64,000 nucleotides of DNA from CAYUVF01 sp964448045 (GTDB taxonomy: Bacteria; Bacteroidota; Rhodothermia; Rhodothermales; Salinibacteraceae): NCBI GenBank assembly GCA_964448045.1, contig CAYUVF010000006.1, forward strand, positions 1 through 64,000, given 5' to 3'. Under the pieces are notes generated by a model. The model was given only the letters and a program-made list of their open reading frames with translations. It was not told where the DNA came from and searched no databases. Shown here one piece after another: positions 18,902-26,769 of the stretch. Every line of letters starts with the position of its first letter. Positions within the stretch are counted from its first letter, which is position 1. A program made the translations under genes and the position numbers.

Positions 18902-19588
18902 ATGTCCCAATTTGACATTCGCAAGCCGATTGTGGGGCTGCCGGAGCAAGATCCGGAGCCGCACTTTTCGGAGGACGAGCTCGTCTGGACCGAGGAGGAG
19001 CAGGCCAAGATTGAACAGTCGAAGGCCAAGTACCCCGATCCGAACAGCGCCATCATGGACGTGCTGTGGCTGGCGCAGGAGAAGTTCGGCTGGCTGCCGC
19101 CAGAGGTCATCCACCTCTGCGCCGACACGCTGGAGATGGACTATGCCCGCGCCTACGGCGTCGCCACGTTCTACACGCAGTACTATAAGGAGGAGCAGGG
19201 CCAATTCGTCCTGGACGTGTGCACCTGCTTCAGCTGCCAGATGATGGGCGGCTACGATATCTTTCACTACCTCGAAGAGAAGCTCGACATCCACGACGGC
19301 GAGACGACCGACGACGGCCTCTTCACCCTGAAAGAGGTCGAATGCCTCGGCTGCTGCGGCTCGGCACCCATGCTGCAGATCACGAACGGCCCGTATGTCC
19401 ACAACCTTACGAAGGAGAAAGTTGACCAGCTCATCGAGGACCTGCGCGAGGGCAAGGTGCCCGCATTTACGTCGATGACGCTGCCGCAGGACGAGGACGA
19501 GATGGACGGCAACCGCCGCACCGACCTCGGCGAAGACGCCGTCACCGAGACGTACCAGTCGCCCCCTCGCTCGAAGACAACGAAATGA
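18902..19588 (+). CDS. nuoE: NADH-quinone oxidoreductase subunit E
   Basis: This 228-aa subunit binds the N1a [2Fe-2S] cluster in the thioredoxin-like domain. The ligands are the cysteines of CTCFSC and of ECLGCCGSAP. The helical domain with LWLAQEKFGWLPPEV precedes it, and GVATFYTQYY is diagnostic. The C-terminus carries an extra acidic tail of about 40 residues after AFTSMTLPQ, which is absent in shorter homologues. It is the NADH-module partner of NuoF, which follows after a 96-bp spacer. Confidence 0.95.
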   Translation: MSQFDIRKPIVGLPEQDPEPHFSEDELVWTEEEQAKIEQSKAKYPDPNSAIMDVLWLAQEKFGWLPPEVIHLCADTLEMDYARAYGVATFYTQYYKEEQGQFVLDVCTCFSCQMMGGYDIFHYLEEKLDIHDGETTDDGLFTLKEVECLGCCGSAPMLQITNGPYVHNLTKEKVDQLIEDLREGKVPAFTSMTLPQDEDEMDGNRRTDLGEDAVTETYQSPPRSKTTK

Positions 19589-19684
19589 CGTTGGGGTCAG
19601 GGTTCTGCGTTCAGTGTTCAGAGAAACAGCGCTGACATCTAAACCCTGCCCCCCCAAACCCCGAACTCTGAACCGATATCCGCC

Positions 19685-21034
19685 ATGGAAGCAACGAACG
19701 GCACGCCCCAGAGCAAAGCCGGCGACTGGCGCAACTACGAGCGCGTCCTGCTGCCGCCCATCCAGGACCTGCACAAGCTGGAGGTCTACGAGCAAAACGG
19801 CGGCTACGAGACCCAGCGCGAGGTCCTCGAAAACGACGACTGGGCGCCGGATCGCGTTACCCAAGAGGTGAAGGAATCCGGACTGCGCGGCCGCGGCGGC
19901 GCCGGGTTCTCCACGGGCATGAAGTGGACCTTCATGCCGGAGCCGGACGACCGCCCCCGCTACCTGGCCTGCAACGCCGACGAGAGCGAGCCGGGCACGT
20001 TCAAGGACCGGCAGATTATGGAGTACAACCCGCATCTGCTGTTCGAGGGCATCGTCATCGCGTGCTACGCCATGTCCGTCGACGCGTGCTACATCTACAC
20101 GCGCGGCGAGTACGTCGACTGGATCGACCACATGCAGCGCGAGTTGGATAAGGCCTACGACAAGGGCTACGTCGGCGACGACATCATGGGCACCGGGTTC
20201 TCGACGGATATCTACCTGCACAAGGGCGCCGGCGCCTACATCTGCGGCGAGGAGACGAGCCTGCTCGACTCGCTCGAAGGCAAGCGCGGCTACCCGCGCT
20301 ACAAGCCGCCCTTCCCGGCCCAGAAAGGCGCCTGGAGCCAGCCCACGACCGTCAACAACGTCGAAACGCTCGCCCACGTGCCACTCATCCTGGACCGCGG
20401 CGCCGAGTGGTTCGCGGGCATCGGCGCAGAGGAGCACCCCGGCCCCACAATCTACGGCATCTCCGGCCACGTGAAGCGCCCCGGCCCGTACGAGTATCCC
20501 ACCGGGATGCTCATTACCGACCTCATCTACGAGGTCGCCGGCGGCATGCTGAACGACAAGGACCTGAAAGCCGTCATTCCCGGCGGCTGCTCGGTGCCGC
20601 CGCTGCGCGCCGACATGATCGACGGCGTGACGATGGACGCCGAGAGCCTCCGCGAAGCCGGCTCGCTGATGGGCACCGCGGGCATGCTCATCCTCGACGA
20701 AGACACCGATATGGTTTCGTGGCTCCGCCGCGTGACCCACTTTTACGCGCACGAAAGCTGCGGCCAGTGCACGCCCTGCCGCGAGGGCACCGGCTGGCTG
20801 GAAGCCATCGTGACGCGCATCGACGAGGGCGAGGGCCGCCTGCGCGACCTCGACCTGCTGCTCGACCTGGGCGACCAGATGGAGGGCCGCACGATCTGCG
20901 CCTTTGCCGACGCCGCCGTGTGGCCGGTGCGCAACACCGTCAAGCGCTTCCGCGAGGAGTTCGAGGCCAAGTGCAGGAAGACGCTCCACCCCACCGGCGC
21001 CGACGTCTCCGCCGGCGCCGAAACCGCCGCGTAA
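19685..21034 (+). CDS. nuoF: NADH-quinone oxidoreductase subunit F
   Basis: This 449-aa subunit binds FMN, NADH and the N3 [4Fe-4S] cluster. The FMN/NADH glycine-rich segment is RGRGGAGFSTGMKW (about residues 63-76). The second nucleotide motif ACNADESEPGTFKDR follows, then GAGAYICGEETSLL. The iron-sulphur ligands lie in SCGQCTPCREG with the fourth cysteine further on. It takes electrons from NADH and passes them through NuoE and NuoG. It is followed by three small genes unrelated to complex I before nuoG. Confidence 0.96.
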   Translation: MEATNGTPQSKAGDWRNYERVLLPPIQDLHKLEVYEQNGGYETQREVLENDDWAPDRVTQEVKESGLRGRGGAGFSTGMKWTFMPEPDDRPRYLACNADESEPGTFKDRQIMEYNPHLLFEGIVIACYAMSVDACYIYTRGEYVDWIDHMQRELDKAYDKGYVGDDIMGTGFSTDIYLHKGAGAYICGEETSLLDSLEGKRGYPRYKPPFPAQKGAWSQPTTVNNVETLAHVPLILDRGAEWFAGIGAEEHPGPTIYGISGHVKRPGPYEYPTGMLITDLIYEVAGGMLNDKDLKAVIPGGCSVPPLRADMIDGVTMDAESLREAGSLMGTAGMLILDEDTDMVSWLRRVTHFYAHESCGQCTPCREGTGWLEAIVTRIDEGEGRLRDLDLLLDLGDQMEGRTICAFADAAVWPVRNTVKRFREEFEAKCRKTLHPTGADVSAGAETAA

Positions 21035-21058
21035 CGCCGTACGGTCTCCCCTGCTACG

Positions 21059-21430
21059 ATGCCCCCGGATCACATCTCAGCTGATCAGATTCTTCGGCAA
21101 CTGGATGAGCTCGGCGAGATTGGCCAGCTCAGCTATGAGCAGCGCACAACCGGACCACTGGCGCCATCCACCGTCCGCGACCGTTCGGCGCACATCCGCT
21201 CCAACCGGCACCTGATGATCGGCACGCTCGGCGCCCTGCTGGTGCTGGCGCTGGCCGTTGCCCTGGATGCCCTCTTCGCGTGGGGATTGCCCAGCTTCGT
21301 GAATGGCCTTGCCACCGGAGCGATGCTGAGCGCCCCCGTGGTGATCTGGCGGCTGCATCGTTTCAGCAAGATTGAAGCGCTCTACGACGTGCTGGCTGAG
21401 GCGACTCTGTCCGAGCCGCACGCCGCCTGA
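21059..21430 (+). CDS. Small membrane protein of unknown function inside the nuo cluster
   Basis: This 123-aa protein has a soluble, polar N-terminus of about 50 residues, then two hydrophobic helices (LMIGTLGALLVLALAVALDALF and a second one around FVNGLATGAMLSAPVVIW), and a short helical tail. No family is recognised. It begins 24 bp after nuoF in the same direction and probably shares its transcript. Nothing links it to complex I assembly beyond position. Confidence 0.7.
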   Translation: MPPDHISADQILRQLDELGEIGQLSYEQRTTGPLAPSTVRDRSAHIRSNRHLMIGTLGALLVLALAVALDALFAWGLPSFVNGLATGAMLSAPVVIWRLHRFSKIEALYDVLAEATLSEPHAA

Positions 21431-21495
21431 CGAGACGCCTCCCTCCAGCCCCCGAGGCGCCTCACCATCCCGCAGAACGGACCGGCTCACGGTAC

Positions 21496-21786
21496 ATGCC
21501 CGACGAAGACGCACAACCCGAACTCTGGGACCGCATTGTCGCGTGGGCCCAACGAGGAGCGCGTCGGCGCCGCTGGACGTTTTTCACTGGCGGCGTTATT
21601 TCTCTGATTGCCATCCTGACGGAAACCGGCACCGTTTCCGCGGCACTGGACGGCGACGACGCAGCGCGCTCGGTGCTCTTCTGGGCCTTTAGCGCCCTGG
21701 TTTGGTTTCTGCTCGCCCTGGTTACGAATCCCACCTCGTCCAACGCAACGACGAACGAGACAAGCACTCCACAGAACGTAGCCTGA
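21496..21786 (+). CDS. Small membrane protein of unknown function inside the nuo cluster
   Basis: This 96-aa protein has two predicted transmembrane helices (about residues 27-45 and 57-77) separated by a short acidic loop, and a polar asparagine/threonine-rich tail. The N-terminus has a basic cluster RRRRW just before the first helix, giving a cytoplasmic N-terminus by the positive-inside rule. No family is recognised. The stop codon is 2 bp before the next start, so translation coupling with the lipoprotein gene is likely. Confidence 0.65.
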   Translation: MPDEDAQPELWDRIVAWAQRGARRRRWTFFTGGVISLIAILTETGTVSAALDGDDAARSVLFWAFSALVWFLLALVTNPTSSNATTNETSTPQNVA

Positions 21787-21788
21787 TC

Positions 21789-22295
21789 ATGCCTCGCACC
21801 CCCTCTCTCCTTGCCCGAGCCGGGCTCCTTTTTCTGCTTGCTGTGATGATCGGATGCCAGTCCGAGGCGCCGGAGGACGCGGCGTCGCCGTCCCTGCTTG
21901 AATTCGGCACGCCGGTGCGCACGGCGGAGGCCGTCCCCGCGCCCGCTGTGGCGGCCGAGGCAGCCTCATACACGAACCGCACCGTCACCGTTGAGGGGCG
22001 CATCACCGAGGTTTGCCACCAGAAAGGCTGCTGGTGGACGCTCGACACGGGCGACCGCCCTATCCGCGTCCATGTCGCCCGCACCGAAGGCGGCGACTAC
22101 GCCTTCACTATCCCGAAAGACCTCAGCGGCGCTCACGCCACCGTTACCGGCACGCTAAAGCAGGTCGCCCTCAACGACGCCACCCAGCAGCACTATGCCG
22201 ATGACGCGGAATCCGACGGCGCGGCGGAACTCCCTCCCGCCAACGAGCTACAGATTACCGCCGAGGGCGTCGTAATTAAGACATCCGAGACGTAA
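21789..22295 (+). CDS. Lipoprotein with a DUF4920-like domain
   Basis: This 168-aa protein starts at the ATG 21789, where a lipoprotein signal begins and ends at AVMIGC. The mature part has a small beta-barrel-like domain with TVEGRITEVCHQKGCWWTL, quoted here as VCHQKGCWW, and later DLSGAHATVTGTL. A cysteine pair followed by tryptophans in this position is typical of the DUF4920 family, whose function is not established. It lies between nuoF and nuoG with no obvious functional tie. An OB-like fold is possible. Confidence 0.7.
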   Translation: MPRTPSLLARAGLLFLLAVMIGCQSEAPEDAASPSLLEFGTPVRTAEAVPAPAVAAEAASYTNRTVTVEGRITEVCHQKGCWWTLDTGDRPIRVHVARTEGGDYAFTIPKDLSGAHATVTGTLKQVALNDATQQHYADDAESDGAAELPPANELQITAEGVVIKTSET

Positions 22296-22435
22296 TATGC
22301 TCACTGCGTTCGCTGCCATGCGTCACAGGTCAATAGTCACTGATCGAGCGTTTTGCCGATGACAAATGACCGATGACGCGAGCGCAGCGAGCCCAAGCCC
22401 CCGAACCATAGCTTCATCATTGCCCGACACCGCCC

Positions 22436-24175
22436 ATGCCAACCATTGAAATCGACGGAACGACGTATGAATACGAGGGCGATCACAAGCTGCTGCAGTT
22501 TTGTCTGGACCAGGGCATCGAGCTGCCGCACTTCTGCTATCACCCGGCGATGTCGATTCCGGCCAACTGCCGCCAGTGCCTCGTCAAAGTAGGCACGCCC
22601 AAGATCAACCGGGACACCGGCGAGCCGGAGCTGGATGAGGACGGCAACCCTGTGATCCAATATTTCCCCAAGCTGCAGGCCAGCTGCACGGTCGACGTCT
22701 CAGACGGCATGGTCGTCAAGACGCACCGGGTCAACGAGCAGGTGCGCGAGGCGCAGAAAGACAACCTGGAGCTGCTGCTCATCAACCATCCGCTCGACTG
22801 CCCGATCTGCGACCAGGCCGGGCACTGCCCGCTGCAGATCCAGGCCTACAAGTATGGGCCGGAGGGCTCGCGCTTCGAGTTTCGCAAAGTGCACAAGCCC
22901 AAGCGCGTCAAGCTGGGCCCGCGCGTGACGCTCGACGCCGAGCGCTGCATCAACTGCACGCGCTGCACCCGCTTCACCGACGAAGTCTCCGGCAGCGGCC
23001 AGCTCACCATCAACCAGCGCGGCGTCAAAAACTACCCGATCACGGGGCCCGGCGAGGACTTCGACGATCCGTACTCGATGAACACCATCGACCTGTGCCC
23101 GGTGGGCGCGCTGACGTCGACGGACTTCCGCTTCAAGGCGCGCATCTGGGAGATGAGCTCGACGCCGTCGATCACGACGACGAACGCGACGGGCGCCAAC
23201 TGCCACTACTGGGTGCGCGACAACCTCGTCCTGCGGATCACGCCGCGGCAGAATATGGCCGTGAACGAGTATTGGCTGCCCGATGAGGACCGCACGGTCT
23301 ATGAGAAATTCAACGACGACCGGCCGACCGGGCCGCAGATTCGCGTTAACGGCGAGCTCGACACGTGCTCGTGGACGCAAACGTACGCCCGCGCCGCACA
23401 GGAACTGAGCTCGGTCGACCCCAGCGAGATCCTGTTCCTCGGATCGGCGCATGCCACGGTCGAGGACAACTACCTGCTGAAGCAGCTGGCCGACCGCCTG
23501 GGCGCCGATGCGCCGGTGTACATCCCCCACGTCGAGCCCGGCGCTGGCGACGACTGGCTCATCACCGATGATAAGACGCCGAACGCGCAGGGCTGCGAGC
23601 GCCTTGGCATCCGCGCGATTGACGAGGAGATGGTGCGCAGCCGGCTGGATGCGGGCGCGATCAAGCTTGTCTATGTGCTGGAAGACGACCCCGTCGCTTC
23701 TGACGTATTCACGGAGGACGAACTGAAGGACACGGCCGTCATCCTCCACTATTACAACACGACAAATCAGACGCTGCCCATGGCCGATGTGGCGCTGCCC
23801 GCCGCAATGGTCGTCGAAACCGTCGGCACCTACGTTAACCAGGACGGCCGCGCCCAGCGCGTGCGCCCGGCGAAGGAGATCAAGGGCGTCAACCGGACGC
23901 TCATGATGGAGATGGGCAAGGGCCGTCCGGATACCCACGGCACGCCGTTCGACCGCTGGCACAACGACGAGCATCGCATCAATTGCAAGCCGGGATGGGA
24001 ACTGCTCCCCGAGATTGCCCAGCGCGTAGGTCACCCGATGGAGTACGTGAAGGGCCCGCAGCAGATCATGGACGAGGTGCAGTCGACTGTCGATGCGTTT
24101 GACGGCGCTACCTACGACGCCATGGGCCTAAAAGGCGTGCCCCTCGAAGACGTGGAGGCCGGCGAAACGGTATGA
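22436..24175 (+). CDS. nuoG: NADH-quinone oxidoreductase subunit G
   Basis: This 579-aa subunit carries the N1b [2Fe-2S] cluster in an N-terminal ferredoxin domain (CYHPAMSIPANCRQC, later SCTVDV). The histidine-containing N5 cluster follows (HPLDCPICDQAGHCPLQ), then the N4 cluster (CINCTRCTRF with a distal CPVGAL). A shortened molybdopterin-oxidoreductase-like domain completes it. It is much shorter than the roughly 900-aa E. coli protein, close to the compact form seen in other lineages. The start MPTIEIDG opens the ferredoxin fold. It is the last gene of the cluster; a strong terminator follows, so nuoH-N must lie elsewhere. Confidence 0.95.
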   Translation: MPTIEIDGTTYEYEGDHKLLQFCLDQGIELPHFCYHPAMSIPANCRQCLVKVGTPKINRDTGEPELDEDGNPVIQYFPKLQASCTVDVSDGMVVKTHRVNEQVREAQKDNLELLLINHPLDCPICDQAGHCPLQIQAYKYGPEGSRFEFRKVHKPKRVKLGPRVTLDAERCINCTRCTRFTDEVSGSGQLTINQRGVKNYPITGPGEDFDDPYSMNTIDLCPVGALTSTDFRFKARIWEMSSTPSITTTNATGANCHYWVRDNLVLRITPRQNMAVNEYWLPDEDRTVYEKFNDDRPTGPQIRVNGELDTCSWTQTYARAAQELSSVDPSEILFLGSAHATVEDNYLLKQLADRLGADAPVYIPHVEPGAGDDWLITDDKTPNAQGCERLGIRAIDEEMVRSRLDAGAIKLVYVLEDDPVASDVFTEDELKDTAVILHYYNTTNQTLPMADVALPAAMVVETVGTYVNQDGRAQRVRPAKEIKGVNRTLMMEMGKGRPDTHGTPFDRWHNDEHRINCKPGWELLPEIAQRVGHPMEYVKGPQQIMDEVQSTVDAFDGATYDAMGLKGVPLEDVEAGETV

Positions 24176-24205
24176 TGCCTTACCTCTTCTCCCTCTAATG
24201 CCCTC

Positions 24206-24247
24206 ACGGGAATGGCTCGCGACGAGTCATTCCCGTTTGTTTTTGTG
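24206..24247 (+). terminator. Strong intrinsic terminator after nuoG
   Basis: ACGGGAATG (24206-24214) pairs with CATTCCCGT (24228-24236). The stem continues inward through a G-T pair and four more pairs to a 3-nt loop, giving about 14 bp. TTTGTTTTTG follows. It lies 30 bp after the nuoG stop. Confidence 0.9.
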
Positions 24248-24386
24248 GCTCCCAGTAGGCGATCGGGCTGCTTGGCCCCATGCGTGCGTCCGCCAAGCCG
24301 GAACCGGAGACACTATATTCTTGTTTTGTTCATAATTTTTATTCGTGATAGCACGCAAATCTTCCTGCTGACCGGCTCCCAGCCTC

Positions 24387-25190
24387 ATGATCGCGGTTGA
24401 CGACGAGATCGGAGTGAAGCGCTACGACCCGTCCACCACGGAGTATGTGGATGCGGAGCGGTACACCCTCTTCTGGGTCAAGCGTGGGCTGGATGCCGTC
24501 ACCATCGACGGGGATCGCTTCCTCACGCAACCGAACTCCGTGTTCTTCGTCGTGCGAGGGACGCCCGTGCAGATCGAGTACGGCGCGCATCCGCAGGGGT
24601 GGATCCTCACCTTCTCGCGTGAGGTCTTCCGCACGATCACGGGCCAGCTAATCATCAAAGACGCCGATGTGCTCTCCACGTTCGGCGAGGTACCGCGCGT
24701 CATCCTCAGCCCGCGGATCGGAGCGCGCGTCGCCACCATCGCGGAGATGATCGACGAGCTGATGGGCTCGCAGCTCTCCCACCGCGAGACAGCCGTCACT
24801 GCTCTGCTGCGGACGTTGCTGGTCTACTGCGACAGCACGTGCAACGTCCGCGTCGCGGACGATGAGAAGGCCCACCACGTCCGGATTGTGACGCAGTACA
24901 AGGATTTGGTCGCGACGCGCTACGCGGAGACGCACCAGACGTCGGACTACGCGCGCATGCTGAACGTCACCCCTCAGCACCTCAACCGGGTGACGAAGGA
25001 GATTCTGGGCGTTACGGCGAAGGACATCATCCACGAGCAGCTCACGATTGAGGCGCGCCACGCACTGACGTTTTCTGACGACAGCATCAAGCGGATCGCC
25101 CTCCAGCTCGGCTTCTCCGATCCGCTCTACTTCAGCAAATACTTCAAGCGCCACGTCGGCTGCACGCCGTCGGACTACCGTCTCCCGTAG
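24387..25190 (+). CDS. AraC-family transcriptional regulator
   Basis: This 267-aa protein has an N-terminal cupin-like sensing domain (about residues 1-150) and a C-terminal double HTH of the AraC/XylS family (about 165-267). The second HTH reads IKRIALQLGFSDPLYFSKYFKRHVG, quoted in part as LGFSDPLYFSKYFK, and ends with TPSDYR, the family signature. Bacteroidota regulators of this form often act on neighbouring genes. An AT-rich stretch with TATATT near 24314 lies upstream. The cupin protein gene follows 166 bp later in the same direction and is a possible target. Confidence 0.9.
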   Translation: MIAVDDEIGVKRYDPSTTEYVDAERYTLFWVKRGLDAVTIDGDRFLTQPNSVFFVVRGTPVQIEYGAHPQGWILTFSREVFRTITGQLIIKDADVLSTFGEVPRVILSPRIGARVATIAEMIDELMGSQLSHRETAVTALLRTLLVYCDSTCNVRVADDEKAHHVRIVTQYKDLVATRYAETHQTSDYARMLNVTPQHLNRVTKEILGVTAKDIIHEQLTIEARHALTFSDDSIKRIALQLGFSDPLYFSKYFKRHVGCTPSDYRLP

Positions 25191-25356
25191 CCGCGCTCGC
25201 GCTCCATCCGCCCTCCATTGGCCCCGAAGCCTCCGACCCAGCCCGCCGAGGGGTGATTTTCCCATGCCTTTCTGGGATTCGTCCATGGCCGCCGGCCCGT
25301 CGTCGCGGTACCTTGTACTCAACCACTCGGCACCGCGCACCCGTCAGGCCCATCCC

Positions 25357-25893
25357 ATGAAACGACTGGAGTTTTTACAGACCGCCGGGCTCGGACTCGG
25401 GCTCATCGCTACAGCACCGTTCCACGCGGGCACGCCTCCCAAGGGAGCCTCCGCCCGCTCCGACCCGCGTATCGTGCGCGCCGCGGACGGGCCAACGCAC
25501 AACGTCATTGGCGACAAGATGACGTTCAAGTTGACCGGCGAAGACACCGACGAGCAGTTCACACTGATCGAGGAAAACAACGAGCCGGGCGTCGGCATCC
25601 CGATGCACGTCCACGACAACGAGGACGAAATCTTCCGCGTGCACGCCGGCATGCTGGAGGTGCAAGTGGGCGACCAGAAGACGGTGCTGAACCCGGGCGA
25701 TATGGCCTTCTGCCCGCGCGGCGTTCCGCACACGTGGCGCGTGGTGGGCACCGAGAAGGCCCGGGTGGACCTGAACGTGTTTCCGGCCGGCATCGAGGCC
25801 ATGTTCGAGGAGCTGGCCGCGCTGCCCGAGGGCCCGCCCGACTTCGAAAAGGTCGCCCAGATCTGCGGCCGGTACGGCGTCCGGTTCGTGTGA
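25357..25893 (+). CDS. Exported single-domain cupin protein
   Basis: From the ATG at 25357 this is a 178-aa protein with a twin-arginine-like or Sec-type signal (MKRLEFLQTAGLGLGLIATAP). The cupin core follows: PMHVHDNEDEIFRVHAG supplies the first metal-binding motif, and FCPRGVPHTWRVVG the second, with the expected histidines and glutamate. Such proteins bind a metal and can be dioxygenases, isomerases or storage proteins. No substrate can be inferred. The upstream open frame to 25264 lacks a signal and was not used. It lies next to an AraC-type regulator. Confidence 0.85.
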   Translation: MKRLEFLQTAGLGLGLIATAPFHAGTPPKGASARSDPRIVRAADGPTHNVIGDKMTFKLTGEDTDEQFTLIEENNEPGVGIPMHVHDNEDEIFRVHAGMLEVQVGDQKTVLNPGDMAFCPRGVPHTWRVVGTEKARVDLNVFPAGIEAMFEELAALPEGPPDFEKVAQICGRYGVRFV

Positions 25894-25910
25894 TCGGCAC
25901 CCCGTCGCCC

Positions 25911-26555
25911 TCATCCCGAGGCGGATTCCTGTGCCAGCAGATCGTCGAGCACCCGCCGGAACGTCTCGGTCGATTGCGCGCCCTGTACGGCCGATGCGTC
26001 GTTGAAGACAAACGTGGGCACGGCGCGGATGCCGAGGCGCTGGGCGCGCTCGATGAGCGCTTGAACTTCCGCTGCCCCCTCGTCGGAGGCGAGGAAGGCG
26101 CGCGCCTGATCGCGGTCCAGTCCGGCCTCAGCGGCGCAGTCGGCCAGCACCTCGGGGTCGGCCACGTTTTCGCCGTTCGTGAAGTGGGCCTGAAACAGCT
26201 GCTCGGCCAGGGCGCGCTGGGGAGCCGGACCGGCGGTCTGATCGGCCCACCACAGCAGCCGGTGCGCCGTGAACGTGTTGACGGCCAGCGCGTCGTTGAA
26301 CCGAAAGGTCAGGCCTTCCTCCTCGCCCATGGCCGTCACGCGCTCCATGGCGGCGTCTTTCTGCGCGCCGAACTTCTCTTCGAGCCGTTGCAGGAGCGGC
26401 TGCGGCGTGTCCGGCAGGTCGGGGTCCAGCTGGAACGGCCGGAAGACGACCTCGATGGCGTCGGCGTTGGGCATGTCGGCCAGGGCGCGGGCGAAGCGCC
26501 GCTCGCCGATGTAGCACCAGGGGCAGGCGATGTCGGAATAGATGGCGACGTGCAT
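25911..26555 (-). CDS. DsbA-family (FrnE-like) thiol oxidoreductase
   Basis: This 214-aa protein begins directly with a thioredoxin-fold strand, and the active-site motif CPWC lies near residues 11-14. The helical insertion and the C-terminal AVPTFVFNDASAVQGAQ (cis-proline loop and the GAQ signature) are those of the FrnE/2-hydroxychromene isomerase-like DsbA branch. There is no signal peptide, so it works in the cytoplasm, probably in thiol redox or stress resistance. It converges on the cupin gene with 17 bp between the stops and is divergent from nadE. Confidence 0.9.
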   Translation of the reverse strand: MHVAIYSDIACPWCYIGERRFARALADMPNADAIEVVFRPFQLDPDLPDTPQPLLQRLEEKFGAQKDAAMERVTAMGEEEGLTFRFNDALAVNTFTAHRLLWWADQTAGPAPQRALAEQLFQAHFTNGENVADPEVLADCAAEAGLDRDQARAFLASDEGAAEVQALIERAQRLGIRAVPTFVFNDASAVQGAQSTETFRRVLDDLLAQESASG

Positions 26556-26769
26556 GGGCGGGCAAAATCAGGGTGCGGGAACGAGTGCAAGGCGCCTGAA
26601 CGCCGGACTACCCATCAAACCTGCAAGCCGCCGGAACGGTTCTGCCGTAATGCCCCGGCCTGTGAGCGTGACAAAAGCACTTTCTTCGGCACACCGCGGA
26701 ACGCTTGCGCGCGTCCGGACGTGTGGTATTTGCTACCGGCTGTCCACTCATTATCCGACGCGCGACGCC

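Noticed and set aside
18788..21073. A 761-codon open frame on the minus strand opposite nuoE and nuoF
   Set aside because: It is antisense to two well-supported complex I genes. The translation is rich in R, H, A and V without any domain, a shadow of high-GC codon use.
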